Program-made: the position numbers and the translations under genes | In this document: in pieces, positions 6,862 to 15,170 of the stretch | How positions within the stretch are numbered: position 1 is the first letter of the stretch | Layout of the letters: every line of letters begins with the position of its first letter | Notes under the pieces: generated by a model | Told to the model about the DNA's origin: nothing | Databases searched by the model: none | What the model saw: the letters and a program-made list of their open reading frames with translations, nothing else | Assembly: GCA_902472555.1 (NCBI GenBank) | Contig: CABROF010000049.1 | Coordinates: 1-17,684 of the forward strand | DNA length: 17,684 bases | Source: UMGS1851 sp900555605 | GTDB lineage: Bacteria; Bacillota; Clostridia; UBA1212; UBA1255 | Reading direction: 5' to 3'

Positions 6862-8025
6862 TCAGGACATTTCAATATAGCTGCCTAAATATCGGAACTG
6901 TTCTACCTCCTGCTCCAGTTCACAGATCAGCATAACAAATTCCGGTGAATAGATCGAGGCCTCGATATCAAAATAAAACATAAATTCAAAGTCGCGCCCG
7001 GGAATGGTCCGGCTTTCCAGCTTCAGCAGATTGATTCCCAGCGCATTGAATCTTGCCATGATATCATACAAGGCACCGGGTCTGTGGGGCAGCGTCAATG
7101 TCAGGCTGGACTTATCCGCACCGGGATAGATCATCAGGTCTTTTGAAATACAGATAAAACGTGTTCTGTTATTCTCATTGTTCTGAACATGATAGGATAG
7201 TACGGACAGATTATACAGCTCCGCACAATAGCTGGAGGCAATTGCCGCTACATCCTTTCGTCCTGAATTTGCCACCAGTTCTGCTGCAATGGCCGTATTC
7301 AGACAGGGCGTCAGCTTCACCTCTCCCAAGGTCTCAAGAAAATGGCTGCATTGTGTAAGCGCCTGTTCATGGGAAAATACCTCTCTGACATCTGACAGCA
7401 TGGTCCCGCGCGGGGCGATCAGCGTATGATCAATCCGCAGACCCGTGCTTTTTACAATGTAAAAATTATATTTGCTCAATAGATTATATACGCTGTTTAC
7501 AGATCCTGCCGTATTATTTTCCAGCGGCAGTACGCCGAACTGGCACATGCCCTTGTCCACTGCCTGAAAGACGCCTTCAAAGGTCTTAAAATACATAATT
7601 GACGGCATATCAAAAAGCTTGTCACAGGCAGACTGCGCATACGCGCCCTCGGAGCCCTGGCAGGCCACCACCGCTTTTGAGGGAAAAGCCACCGGCTTTT
7701 TATTGACCGCTTCTTGAATCGCCTGTGCTAAAGGCGTCGGAGACAGCAGATACCGGTTCTGATAGGATCGGCTCATGGATAAAATCGTATTATACAGCAT
7801 ACCCACATATCCCTCCAGCTCCGGTTTTACCAACCCGGAAACACGGTGTATCAATTCTCTTTCCCGGAGGCCGTCTCTTACCGGCATCCGGTTCGCCCCC
7901 TTATATCGCGCGATTTTCATGGAAGCTTCCATTCTTTTTTCGAAAAGCTGAATCAGCTCATTGTCAATCCCGTCAATTTCACCGCGCAATTTGTTGATTT
8001 CGGAATTATCCTGTTCCATACTCAT
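6862..8025 (-). CDS. pheA: Bifunctional chorismate mutase / prephenate dehydratase (P-protein)
   Basis: A 387-residue fused enzyme that turns chorismate into prephenate and then phenylpyruvate, the precursor of phenylalanine. An AroQ-type chorismate mutase domain occupies about 9-92 (LRGEIDGIDNELIQLFEKRM). The prephenate dehydratase domain begins at about 118 (VVACQGSEGAYAQ), has LPLENNTAGSVN (167-178) and the catalytic T288-R289-F290. A C-terminal ACT domain (about 305-380; HRPGALYDI, LLKLESR) is the usual site of phenylalanine feedback inhibition. The ATG at 8025 overlaps the aroC stop as ATGA, the classic coupling arrangement; a GTG at 8034 is possible but has no spaced Shine-Dalgarno. No prephenate dehydrogenase (tyrA) is present here. 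Confidence 0.93.
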   Translation of the reverse strand: MSMEQDNSEINKLRGEIDGIDNELIQLFEKRMEASMKIARYKGANRMPVRDGLRERELIHRVSGLVKPELEGYVGMLYNTILSMSRSYQNRYLLSPTPLAQAIQEAVNKKPVAFPSKAVVACQGSEGAYAQSACDKLFDMPSIMYFKTFEGVFQAVDKGMCQFGVLPLENNTAGSVNSVYNLLSKYNFYIVKSTGLRIDHTLIAPRGTMLSDVREVFSHEQALTQCSHFLETLGEVKLTPCLNTAIAAELVANSGRKDVAAIASSYCAELYNLSVLSYHVQNNENNRTRFICISKDLMIYPGADKSSLTLTLPHRPGALYDIMARFNALGINLLKLESRTIPGRDFEFMFYFDIEASIYSPEFVMLICELEQEVEQFRYLGSYIEMS

Positions 8026-9116
8026 TCCTGCCACCCTTTCTCCGTTAACATGATATCCAAAAGGACTGCCGCCGCCACAGCCTCGACACAGGGCACCGCC
8101 CGAACCGCTACACAGGGGTCATGCCGTCCTTCTATCTTAAGATCTGTTTCTTTACTATCTGCAAGGTTCAGCGTCCGCTGTTCCTTCCGGATAGAAGGCG
8201 TCGGCTTGAAGGCCGCCCGCATTACCAGCGGCATACCGCTGGTAATCCCGCCTAAAATCCCGCCGTGCCGGTTGGTTTTCGTTCGAATTTCTCCGTTCTG
8301 CGCAAGATAGAACGTATCGTTGTTTTCGCTTCCGGCAAGACGTGCGGCTTCGAAGCCTGCTCCGAATTCCACGCCCTTTACCGCGGGGATACCAAAAACA
8401 GCCGCTGCAAGCTGACTCTCGATGCCGCCGAACCAGGGGCCTCCCAAGCCCGCAGGCACGCCCAGCACACAGCACTCCACGATACCGCCGACAGAATCCC
8501 CGGCTTTCTTCATCTGCAGAATTCGTTCCTGCATGCGCCTCCCGGCTTCATCATCCGCAACCGGAAAGGGCTTGCTGCCCGGTTGGCGGACGAGCTCCGG
8601 CGTCAGCTGCGCATAATCCGCGGAGGCATCTGCAATTCCTCCCAGCGCATAGAGCCGTGCACCTATGGTAATCCCCTTTTTCTCCAGCATTTGTATACAG
8701 ACTGCGCCGGCAAAGCAAAGCGGCGCAGTCAATCTGGCGCTGAAGTGCCCGCCCCCCCGCGGATCCTGGCTGCCTCTGTATTTTACCTCCGCCGTATAGT
8801 CCGCATGACCCGGTCTGGGAATATCCCGCAGCTTTCGATAGTCGCCGGAACGACAGTTTGTATTGGGAAATATCGCGCATAACGGCGCTCCGCAGGTAAT
8901 ATTTTCTACAGTTCCCGAGAGAATCTGCGGAATATCAGGCTCTTTTCTCGGCGTTGCAAAGGGACCGCCTCCCGCCCGTCGGTTCATAAACGTCTGGATC
9001 CGCTCAAAATCAATTGCAAACCCCGCCGGCAGACCATCTATCACAACGCCTACTGCTGCGCCGTGGGATTGTCCGAATAAGGAGATGGTAACGGTTTTTC
9101 CGAATTCAGACGACAT
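8022..9116 (-). CDS. aroC: Chorismate synthase
   Basis: A 364-residue enzyme that makes chorismate from EPSP by trans-elimination, using reduced FMN as a catalyst. Recognisable parts are the N-terminal GKTVTISLFGQSHG (the family's conserved His region), RRAGGGPFATPRKEPD, the RPGHADY signature followed by SQDPRGGGHFSARLTA, GDSVGGIVECCVLGVPAGLG, KGVEFGAGF and GGILGGITSGMPL. The length is normal for the monofunctional family; no flavin reductase domain is attached. The start overlaps the aroA end by 11 bases and has GGGAGG eight bases upstream. Its stop shares ATGA with pheA, so aroA-aroC-pheA translation is tightly linked. Confidence 0.95.
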   Translation of the reverse strand: MSSEFGKTVTISLFGQSHGAAVGVVIDGLPAGFAIDFERIQTFMNRRAGGGPFATPRKEPDIPQILSGTVENITCGAPLCAIFPNTNCRSGDYRKLRDIPRPGHADYTAEVKYRGSQDPRGGGHFSARLTAPLCFAGAVCIQMLEKKGITIGARLYALGGIADASADYAQLTPELVRQPGSKPFPVADDEAGRRMQERILQMKKAGDSVGGIVECCVLGVPAGLGGPWFGGIESQLAAAVFGIPAVKGVEFGAGFEAARLAGSENNDTFYLAQNGEIRTKTNRHGGILGGITSGMPLVMRAAFKPTPSIRKEQRTLNLADSKETDLKIEGRHDPCVAVRAVPCVEAVAAAVLLDIMLTEKGWQE

Positions 9117-10410
9117 GGTATACGCCTCCCAATGATTGAAAATCTCTGAAAAAGCCCGGATAAGACTTTTCTACTGCTTCGGCTCCCGTAATCCGTACAG
9201 GCGCCTCGCACACCATGGCCGCAATTGCCATGGCCATAGCAATTCGGTGATCCCGATAGCAGTCCACACACCCGCCCTTGAGCATACGCCGTCCTCTGAT
9301 GATCAGTCCTTCTGCCTGCTCCTGCACATCCGCGCCCAGCCGGTTCAGACAATCCGCCGTCGCAGTCAGCCGATCGCTTTCCTTTATGCGCAGACGGCCG
9401 GCGCCGCGAATCACGGATACCCCGTCACAAACAGAAGCCGCTACGGCAAGGATCGGAACCAAATCCGGAATCTCCGCTGCATCGACTGTAAAAGAATTTC
9501 TTCTTCCGCCTGCAACCCGAAGGCAGCCGTGATCTATTGTAACACGTGCGCCCGCTTCTTCCAATATTTTTCGAACCGCCCTGTCTCCCTGGGCCGAATT
9601 CTCCTTCAAGCCGGTATACAAAATTTCTCCGCCCAAAAAGCCCGCGGTGATCCAGAATGCCGCGGAGGACCAATCGCCCTCCGCTTCTAAAGCCTCCTCC
9701 GGCGTATGGCAGCTTTGTCCTCCGGGAATCCGGAACCGCAGCCCATCTGCCGTTTCCTCTTCTCCAATTTTTATGCCGAAGCGGCAGAGGGTTCTCAGTG
9801 TCATCTGAATATACGGCATAGACTCCACCTTGCCGGTAACCGTTAAAATACTGTCTCCTGCCAGCAGCGGAAGCGCCATCAGCAATCCTGAAATAAACTG
9901 TGAGCTGACATTTCCCGGTATCTCATAATTTCCGGGCTCTAATCTGCCGGAAATCCGCATGGGCAGAGAGGCGTCTGCCGGAGCTGAAATACTGCAGCCA
10001 TGGCGCTCCATTTCCTCACGCAGAGGGGATACCGGCCGCTGCGGCAGCCTTCCCTCTCCCGTAAAAATACACGTCTTCAGAAAAACGGCGGATAACGGCA
10101 TCAGAAAACGCAAAGTGGAGCCGCTTTCACCGCAGTTCATATACACGGGCTTTTCCGCCGCAAATGACGACTCCGTCATTTTACCGCCCCGCGGCATTAT
10201 GCTGTAAATTCCGCTTTGTTCTTCGATATCACACCATGCCGACCGCAGACAGTCTGCGGTAGCCAGAATATCTTTCGAAGGTTCCCTGCAGATCAGCTTT
10301 GCAGGCCTGTCCCCAAGAGATGCACATATGAAGAGACGGTGCGCATCTGATTTGGAAGGCACCGCCCTGATAGTTCCCGATAACTTCGCAGGCGTAATGT
10401 TTACTGTCAT
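9106..10410 (-). CDS. aroA: EPSP synthase (3-phosphoshikimate 1-carboxyvinyltransferase)
   Basis: A 434-residue enzyme that joins phosphoenolpyruvate to shikimate-3-phosphate. It has the double-domain fold motifs SKSDAHR (K20, S21, R25), NCGESGSTLRF (92-102), GRLPQRPV, NVSSQFISGLL (168-177), the catalytic D316 (in IPDLVPI), KESDR (catalytic E344) and YRDHRIAM (385-392). The ESGST version of the PEP-binding loop replaces the GNAGT of E. coli AroA and is the form usual in many Clostridia. The start lies four bases after the aroF stop, with only a poor Shine-Dalgarno, which suggests translational coupling to aroF. Confidence 0.95.
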   Translation of the reverse strand: MTVNITPAKLSGTIRAVPSKSDAHRLFICASLGDRPAKLICREPSKDILATADCLRSAWCDIEEQSGIYSIMPRGGKMTESSFAAEKPVYMNCGESGSTLRFLMPLSAVFLKTCIFTGEGRLPQRPVSPLREEMERHGCSISAPADASLPMRISGRLEPGNYEIPGNVSSQFISGLLMALPLLAGDSILTVTGKVESMPYIQMTLRTLCRFGIKIGEEETADGLRFRIPGGQSCHTPEEALEAEGDWSSAAFWITAGFLGGEILYTGLKENSAQGDRAVRKILEEAGARVTIDHGCLRVAGGRRNSFTVDAAEIPDLVPILAVAASVCDGVSVIRGAGRLRIKESDRLTATADCLNRLGADVQEQAEGLIIRGRRMLKGGCVDCYRDHRIAMAMAIAAMVCEAPVRITGAEAVEKSYPGFFRDFQSLGGVYHVV

Positions 10411-10414
10411 AGGA

Positions 10415-11431
10415 TTATATCTTCACTGTCTTTCCCGTAATTTCAACGATCTTCTTAATGTTCTTCATAAGCTCCGCAAATTGCTCCGGCTTCAGAGATT
10501 GCGGGCCGTCGCAGAGCGCGCGTTTCGGATCATTATGTACTTCTACCATAATCCCGTCCGCGCCAGCCGCCGCTGCTGCCAAAGACAGAGGCGGAACCAG
10601 CTCTGATATGCCGGTCGCATGGCTCGGATCTACAAAAACAGGCAAATGCGTCATTTTTTTTAGCAGCGGCACCGCAGAAATATCCAATGTATTGCGCGTC
10701 GCCGTTTCAAAGGTCCGGATTCCGCGCTCACATAAAATAACATTGGTGTTTCCGCCTGCCATAATATATTCAGCGCTCATTAAAAATTCCTGCAGCGTAT
10801 TTGCCAGTCCCCGCTTCAGCAGAATCGGCTTGTGCGTATATCCCAGCTCCCGCAGCAGCTCAAAGTTCTGCATATTCCGGGCGCCGACCTGAATGATATC
10901 AACATTTTCAAAGACAGGCAGGCTGCTGATATCCATAATTTCCGATACAATCGGCATACCGGTCAGTTTTTTCGCCTCAGTCAAAAGCTCGACGCCTTTG
11001 CTTCTGAGGCCTTGGAAGGAATACGGTGAGGTACGCGGTTTAAACGCACCGCCGCGCAGAATCGAGGCGCCGGCTTCCTGTACCTGCTGCGCGATAAGAC
11101 AGATCTGTTCAGGCGATTCTACGGAGCAGGGACCGGCAATAACCTGAAAAATACCGCCGCCCACCTGTACGCCGCCGATGTTGATCACCGTGTCATCCGG
11201 ATGCCACTTTCGATTGGCGTTTTTATAAGGCTCAGAAATCCGGACCACACTTTCCACAATATCCAAGCCGCGGATCAGATCCACGTCAACGGAATTCAAA
11301 TCACCGATCAGGCCGATCAGCGTACGGGATTTTCCTTTGATCGCATGTACTTCGATTCCCGCGCTTTCCAACCAGTTTACCAGATTGTCCAATTGTTTTT
11401 TATCTGCATTTTCCTTGATCCATAAGACCAT
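10415..11431 (-). CDS. aroF: DAHP synthase, AroF (I-beta) type with N-terminal ferredoxin-like domain
   Basis: A 338-residue 3-deoxy-7-phosphoheptulonate synthase, the first step of the shikimate pathway, condensing phosphoenolpyruvate with erythrose 4-phosphate. Residues 1 to about 70 form the ferredoxin-like regulatory domain (VLWIKENADKKQLDNLVNWL) known to mediate aromatic amino acid inhibition in the Thermotoga enzyme. The TIM barrel follows with GPCSVES (C102), GAFKPRTSPYSFQG (K131, P132, R133), KRG (206-208), DPSHATG (H271), MVEVHND (E297) and CDGPQ (D308); C102, H271, E297 and D308 match the metal ligands. The frame is open to a TTG at 11461, but the ATG at 11431 follows GGAG and begins the conserved strand. 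It is the first gene of the aro operon. Confidence 0.94.
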   Translation of the reverse strand: MVLWIKENADKKQLDNLVNWLESAGIEVHAIKGKSRTLIGLIGDLNSVDVDLIRGLDIVESVVRISEPYKNANRKWHPDDTVINIGGVQVGGGIFQVIAGPCSVESPEQICLIAQQVQEAGASILRGGAFKPRTSPYSFQGLRSKGVELLTEAKKLTGMPIVSEIMDISSLPVFENVDIIQVGARNMQNFELLRELGYTHKPILLKRGLANTLQEFLMSAEYIMAGGNTNVILCERGIRTFETATRNTLDISAVPLLKKMTHLPVFVDPSHATGISELVPPLSLAAAAAGADGIMVEVHNDPKRALCDGPQSLKPEQFAELMKNIKKIVEITGKTVKI

Positions 11432-11460
11432 TGTGTTGTCGTCTCCATTTCCGTATTCCA

Positions 11461-11496
11461 AATATCAAATATCATTTCATTTATCATTTTATTATA
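11461..11496 (-). promoter_or_regulatory. Candidate promoter and AT-rich repeated leader of the aro operon
   Basis: On the minus strand a perfect TATAAT (11491-11496) lies about 60 bases before the aroF start; no good -35 is seen (TGTTAT at 17 bases). The leader then carries AAATGATA twice and GATATTTG twice in tandem. It is too short for a T-box, and I see no leader peptide. Confidence 0.4.
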
Positions 11497-11523
11497 GAGG
11501 TTCCCGTATTAAAATAACAGCGC

Positions 11524-11550
11524 AAAAATAAAAATTAACAGATTGTTAAC
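11524..11550 (-). terminator. Weak AT-rich terminator after accA
   Basis: On the minus strand TTAACA-ATC-TGTTAA (11535-11549; one further G-T pair is possible) is followed directly by TTTTTATTTTT. The stem is AT-rich with a 3-base loop, so it may end only part of the fab-acc transcript and allow read-through into the aro genes. Confidence 0.45.
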
Positions 11551-11587
11551 ACTGAAACAAATTGCACCGTTTTACTTCCCGGATACC

Positions 11588-12364
11588 TTAAAAACTTCCC
11601 ATTCTGCGGAAGCGTTGATAACGTTCTTCCAGCATGCGATCCACAGGCATCTGCAGCCGCCGCTCCGTTGCCACCCGCAGTCTTTTCTTTAGCGTTCTGT
11701 ATGTTTTGGAAAATTCACGGCCTGATTCTTTGATGATTCGTTCGATTACATTTAAAGAAAGCAAATCATCAGCAGTCAGTTTCAGACATTTCGCGGCTTC
11801 TTCTGCCTTTTTAGAATCTTTCCATAAAATGCTTGCGCATCCTTCCGGAGAAATCACGGAATATACAGCGTTTTCCAGCATCCAGACCTCATCCGCCACT
11901 GCCAGCGCCAAGGCGCCGCCGCTGCCGCCCTCACCGATCAAAACAGAAATGATAGGTGTTTTCAGTGTCATCATTTCATATAAATTTTCCGCGATCGCCT
12001 GTCCCTGTCCTCGTTCCTCAGCCTCGATGCCGCAGTACGCGCCGGCCGTATCGACAAAACAAATGACAGGACGATGGAATTTCTCTGCCTGCTTCATCAG
12101 GCGCAGCGCTTTTCTGTAGCCCTCCGGATGCGCGGACCCGAAATTGCGCATGATCTTCTCATCCGTTGCGGTCCCTTTCTCCAGGCCAATGACTGTAACA
12201 GGAAAGCCGTACAGCGTAGCAAGCCCGCCGATCACAGCCTGGTCGTCTCCGTACCGCCGATCCCCATGCAGCTCTGTAAAATTCTCAAATATATTTTTGA
12301 TAAACGACTTTGCCGTAGGCCTTCCGTTGGCCCGTGCCGTCAGCACCTTCTCATAAGCATTCAT
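11588..12364 (-). CDS. accA: Acetyl-CoA carboxylase carboxyltransferase subunit alpha
   Basis: A 258-residue subunit which, with AccD, transfers CO2 from biotin to acetyl-CoA to form malonyl-CoA. Visible features are ELHGDRRYGDDQAVIGGLA (about 33-51), GTATDEKIMRNFG, HPEGYRKALRLM, FVDTAGAYCGIEAEERGQG (the crotonase-like core), GEGGSGGALALAVAD (the oxyanion-forming glycine-rich loop) and SVISPEGCASILWKD. It lacks about 50 N-terminal residues of the E. coli protein, as is common for the short clostridial form, and ends normally after the helical tail (YQRFRRMGSF). The start ATG follows GGAGGG by six bases. It is the last gene of the fab-acc operon, separated from accD by an unusual 71-bp repeated spacer. 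Confidence 0.94.
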   Translation of the reverse strand: MNAYEKVLTARANGRPTAKSFIKNIFENFTELHGDRRYGDDQAVIGGLATLYGFPVTVIGLEKGTATDEKIMRNFGSAHPEGYRKALRLMKQAEKFHRPVICFVDTAGAYCGIEAEERGQGQAIAENLYEMMTLKTPIISVLIGEGGSGGALALAVADEVWMLENAVYSVISPEGCASILWKDSKKAEEAAKCLKLTADDLLSLNVIERIIKESGREFSKTYRTLKKRLRVATERRLQMPVDRMLEERYQRFRRMGSF

Positions 12365-12380
12365 AAAATCCCTCCGTTAT

Positions 12381-12427
12381 ACCGTTTTATCAGGGTGGGA
12401 CCCTGTTTATTAGGGCCCTGTTTATTA
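12381..12427 (-). repeat. Near-tandem 15-bp repeat in the accD-accA spacer
   Basis: Plus-strand CCCTGTTTATTA occurs at 12401-12412 and 12416-12427, and the first copy continues as GGG to make a 15-bp period. A degenerate third copy (11 of 15 matching) lies at 12381-12395. On the transcript, CAGGG-TCCCA-CCCTG (12391-12405) can form a hairpin, and the repeats allow alternative pairings. It ends a few bases before the accA Shine-Dalgarno. Confidence 0.6.
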
Positions 12428-12435
12428 TGTGTTGG

Positions 12436-13311
12436 TCACGAAAGTGTGGGCAGCGTAGTATGGAATTTGATTAGGAAGCCCAGATAGCCCTTGAGACGTT
12501 TTCGTTCTACGATATTATCCACGAAACCCTTTTTCAGCAGAAACTCCGCACGCTGAAATCCTTCCGGCAATTTACAGTTGATGGTTTGCTCAATCACGCG
12601 GGGGCCTGCAAAGGCAATCAGTGCTCCGGGTTCCGCTAAAATAATATCTCCTTCCATGGCAAAGCTGGCCGTCACGCCGCCGGTGGTCGGATCTGTTAAA
12701 ACGGAGATATACAAAAGTCCGGCATCGCTGTGACGCTTCACCGCACCGCTGGTCTTTGCCATCTGCATAAGAGACAGCACGCCCTCCTGCATCCGTGCGC
12801 CGCCGGATACAGCAAACCCCACCACCGGAAGGCTGTTCTCTCTGGCATATTCAAACAGCGCCGCGATTTTCTCTCCGGTCACAACTCCCATGGAGCCCAT
12901 CATAAAGCCTGCCTCCATGACAAATAAAGCACAAGGAAAACCGGCGATCTTTGCGGTTCCGCAGACCACGGACTCATTTTCTCCGCTGCCTGCAGCCGCG
13001 CTTTTCAATTTTTTATCGTAGTCCGGAAAATTCAGAAAGTTTTTAGAAGCTTTGTCTCCGTTCAGCTCATGAAAGCTGCCGTTATCCGCCACCATGGCAA
13101 TCCGCTGCCTGGCGCTCATCCGGAAATAATAGGCGCATTTCGGACAGACATACAGATTCTCCGTTAAATCATCTTTCAGCACCAAGCTTTTGCAGGACGG
13201 ACAGCTCAGCCACATTTCGTCCGGCACGCAGGGCAGATCATCCCGCACGCCAGACCCGGATGATTCTAACACATTGTTTGATCGTTTAAACAAGTTTTTA
13301 TCCAACAGCAT
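12436..13311 (-). CDS. accD: Acetyl-CoA carboxylase carboxyltransferase subunit beta
   Basis: A 291-residue partner of AccA. The N-terminal zinc ribbon is intact (C37, C40, C56, C59 in CPSC and CPKC). The carboxyltransferase core follows: ESVVCGTAKIAG, FMMGSMGVVTGEKIAALFEYA, VGFAVSGGARMQEGVLSLMQMAKT, SVLTDPTTGGVTASFAMEGDIILAEPGALIAFAGPRVIEQTI and FLLKKGFVDNIVERKRLKGYL. The length matches the family. The last ten residues (FHTTLPTLS) are unlike typical tails but beyond the conserved core. The start has a strong AAGGAGG six bases upstream, and accC ends 36 bp before it. Confidence 0.95.
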   Translation of the reverse strand: MLLDKNLFKRSNNVLESSGSGVRDDLPCVPDEMWLSCPSCKSLVLKDDLTENLYVCPKCAYYFRMSARQRIAMVADNGSFHELNGDKASKNFLNFPDYDKKLKSAAAGSGENESVVCGTAKIAGFPCALFVMEAGFMMGSMGVVTGEKIAALFEYARENSLPVVGFAVSGGARMQEGVLSLMQMAKTSGAVKRHSDAGLLYISVLTDPTTGGVTASFAMEGDIILAEPGALIAFAGPRVIEQTINCKLPEGFQRAEFLLKKGFVDNIVERKRLKGYLGFLIKFHTTLPTLS

Positions 13312-13347
13312 AAAGTACCTCCTTGTAGCTGACGCTTATCCGCGCGG

Positions 13348-14682
13348 TTACGACTGCGGGGAGCCTGCTTCGAGCTTTCCGATAAAATCAGTAAAATAAT
13401 GTCCGGAGAGAAAATCCGGCTCTGCCAGAAGCTCGGACTGCCGCTCCACATTGTTCGAAACGCCGACAATCACCAGTTCGCTGAGGGCCGCCTGCATTTT
13501 CCGAATTGCCTCCTCCCGCGTCTTTGCGTGCACGATCAGCTTTCCGATCATGGAATCATAATACGGCGGAATTTTATAATCCTGGTAGATCGCCGTATCA
13601 AAACGCACCCAAGGCCCACCCGGCAGATGCAGCAAAGAAACCGTATTGGAACCGCCGCCCTCGGCATTGATCCGACATTCCACCGCGCAGCCGTTCAGCT
13701 TCACATCATCTTGTGTAAAATCCAGCCGGCATCCGGCAGCAGTACGGATCTGCCATTTGACCAAATCATACCCGGTCACAAATTCAGTAACCGGATGCTC
13801 CACCTGAAGCCGTGTATTCATTTCCATAAAATAGAAGCTGCCGGCGGTATCCAGCAGAAACTCCACGGTCCCCACACCAGTGTACCCCACCGCTTTCGCA
13901 GCCCGTACCGCAGTCTCGCATAAGGCATTCCGCAGCGATTCGTCAACCGTGGGACCGGGACTTTCTTCAATCAGCTTTTGGTTTCTGCGCTGCACCGAGC
14001 AATCGCGCTCTCCCAATGCCACTATATTTCCGAAATCATCGGCAATCAGCTGTACCTCAATATGTTTTACCGGCGACAAAAACTTCTCCAGATACATGCC
14101 GCCGTCGCCGAAGGCATTGACCGCTTCCTGAGAAGCCTGCCGGAAGGCATCCGAAATCTCATCTGCGCTGCGTATCAGCCGGATTCCTTTTCCGCCGCCG
14201 CCTGCCTTTGCCTTAATCAGCAGCGGATAGCCAATGCGCTCCGCCTCTGCCGCCGCCTCCTCTTCGGACGCCAGCAGCTCGCTGCCCGGAATCACAGGCA
14301 CGCCTGCCGCAATCATTGTTTTACGCGCCTGCTCTTTATCCCCCATGGCATGAATCACTTCAGATTTCGGCCCGATAAACGTCAAATTGCACTGCTGGCA
14401 CAAACGCGCAAACTTTGCATTTTCCGCCAAAAAACCATATCCGGGATGAATCGCCTGCGCGCCGGAGGCAATGGCTGCCGTCAAGATGGCGGGAATATTC
14501 AGATAGCTGTCTTTCGATTGTGCCGGACCGATACAATAGCTTTCATCTGCCATGTTCACATGGAGTGCTTCCCGGTCTGCTTCCGAATATACGGCTACTG
14601 TCTTAATTCCCATCTCCTTGCAGGCCCGGATGATCCGAACCGCAATTTCACCGCGGTTGGCGATCAATAATTTAGAAAACAT
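13348..14682 (-). CDS. accC: Acetyl-CoA carboxylase, biotin carboxylase subunit
   Basis: A 444-residue ATP-grasp enzyme that carboxylates biotin on AccB using bicarbonate and ATP. It shows KLLIANRGEIAVRIIRA (4-20), IHPGYGFLAEN (79-88), the glycine-rich KAGGGGKGIRLI loop (159-170), EMNTRLQVEHPVTE (287-300; R291 and E295 match E. coli R292 and E296) and ECRINAE (R337 matching R338). The loop after ECRINAE is odd: GGGSNTVSLL replaces the usual 15 residues containing F-x-P-S-P-G, and PGGPWVR replaces PGGPGVR. The rest (IPPYYDSMIGKLIVH) is normal. The frame is open 19 codons further up, but the ATG at 14682 begins the conserved start and follows AAAGGGG. It lies 34 bp after fabZ. Confidence 0.94.
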   Translation of the reverse strand: MFSKLLIANRGEIAVRIIRACKEMGIKTVAVYSEADREALHVNMADESYCIGPAQSKDSYLNIPAILTAAIASGAQAIHPGYGFLAENAKFARLCQQCNLTFIGPKSEVIHAMGDKEQARKTMIAAGVPVIPGSELLASEEEAAAEAERIGYPLLIKAKAGGGGKGIRLIRSADEISDAFRQASQEAVNAFGDGGMYLEKFLSPVKHIEVQLIADDFGNIVALGERDCSVQRRNQKLIEESPGPTVDESLRNALCETAVRAAKAVGYTGVGTVEFLLDTAGSFYFMEMNTRLQVEHPVTEFVTGYDLVKWQIRTAAGCRLDFTQDDVKLNGCAVECRINAEGGGSNTVSLLHLPGGPWVRFDTAIYQDYKIPPYYDSMIGKLIVHAKTREEAIRKMQAALSELVIVGVSNNVERQSELLAEPDFLSGHYFTDFIGKLEAGSPQS

Positions 14683-14716
14683 GCCATATCCCCTTTCTTT
14701 TTGTACGGGCGGCCGC

Positions 14717-15145
14717 TTACTGTCCGGACTCCTGCGCAATCAGGGCAAAGGAAAATTCTGCGCTTACACAGATCTTTCCGTTTACAGAACCTTTGCCCTC
14801 CGCAAAATAAAACGGTCCCTTATTTTTCAAAATCCGGCTTTCAATCATCAGGGTATCGCCGGGACGCACCTTCTCACGGAATTTCACATGATCCAGGCCG
14901 GTAAAATACGGGGTGCAGCCTTTTGCTTTTTCTGCCAGCAGCACACTTGTGGTCTGCGCCATAATCTCGCACAGCACCACGCCGGGCACCACCGGATTTC
15001 CCGGAAAATGTCCCTGCAGAAACCATTCGTCCCCCCGCACCGTATATTGTCCCACCGCTGTGTCGTCGTTCCGCGTGCAGGCCTGATCCACCAGCAGCAT
15101 GGGTTCCCGATGCGGTAAAATCCGTTTTATCTCTTCTCTGTTCAT
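14717..15145 (-). CDS. fabZ: (3R)-hydroxyacyl-ACP dehydratase
   Basis: A 142-residue hot-dog-fold enzyme that dehydrates beta-hydroxyacyl-ACP to trans-2-enoyl-ACP in each elongation round. The family motifs are complete: ILPHREPMLLVD (9-20), GHFPGNPVVPGV with catalytic H46, CEIMAQ with catalytic E60, and TGLDHVKFREKVRPGD. The length is normal for FabZ and shorter than FabA. Cys at 59 replaces the more usual Val/Leu/Ile before E60. The start is ATG with a GGAGGAACC-type site. It sits between accB and accC, an order typical of clostridial operons. Confidence 0.95.
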   Translation of the reverse strand: MNREEIKRILPHREPMLLVDQACTRNDDTAVGQYTVRGDEWFLQGHFPGNPVVPGVVLCEIMAQTTSVLLAEKAKGCTPYFTGLDHVKFREKVRPGDTLMIESRILKNKGPFYFAEGKGSVNGKICVSAEFSFALIAQESGQ

Positions 15146-15170
15146 AAGGTTCCTCCGACTCTCCTCCGGC

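Noticed and set aside
6813..6875. Upstream-extended start for aroE overlapping pheA
   Set aside because: The extra 21 residues precede the conserved first strand, and the ATG at 6812 has a GGAGGAG site at proper spacing.
10411..10440. TATAAT sequence just before aroA as an internal promoter
   Set aside because: No -35 lies at 16-18 bases (TTGAAA is about 21 bases away), and aroA starts only four bases after aroF; chance is more likely.
11432..11587. T-box or aromatic amino acid riboswitch before aroF
   Set aside because: The whole gap is 156 bp and includes the accA terminator-like hairpin; there is no T-box consensus and no specifier stem.
12436..12470. Frameshift at the unusual accD C-terminus
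   Set aside because: The conserved helix (FLLKKGFVDNIVERKRLKGYL) is complete and the length fits the family; only the variable tail differs.
14683..14739. Upstream-extended start for accC overlapping the fabZ end
   Set aside because: The conserved MFSKLLIANRGEIA start at 14682 has its own AAAGGGG site; the extension is Arg/Pro-rich and unlike the family.
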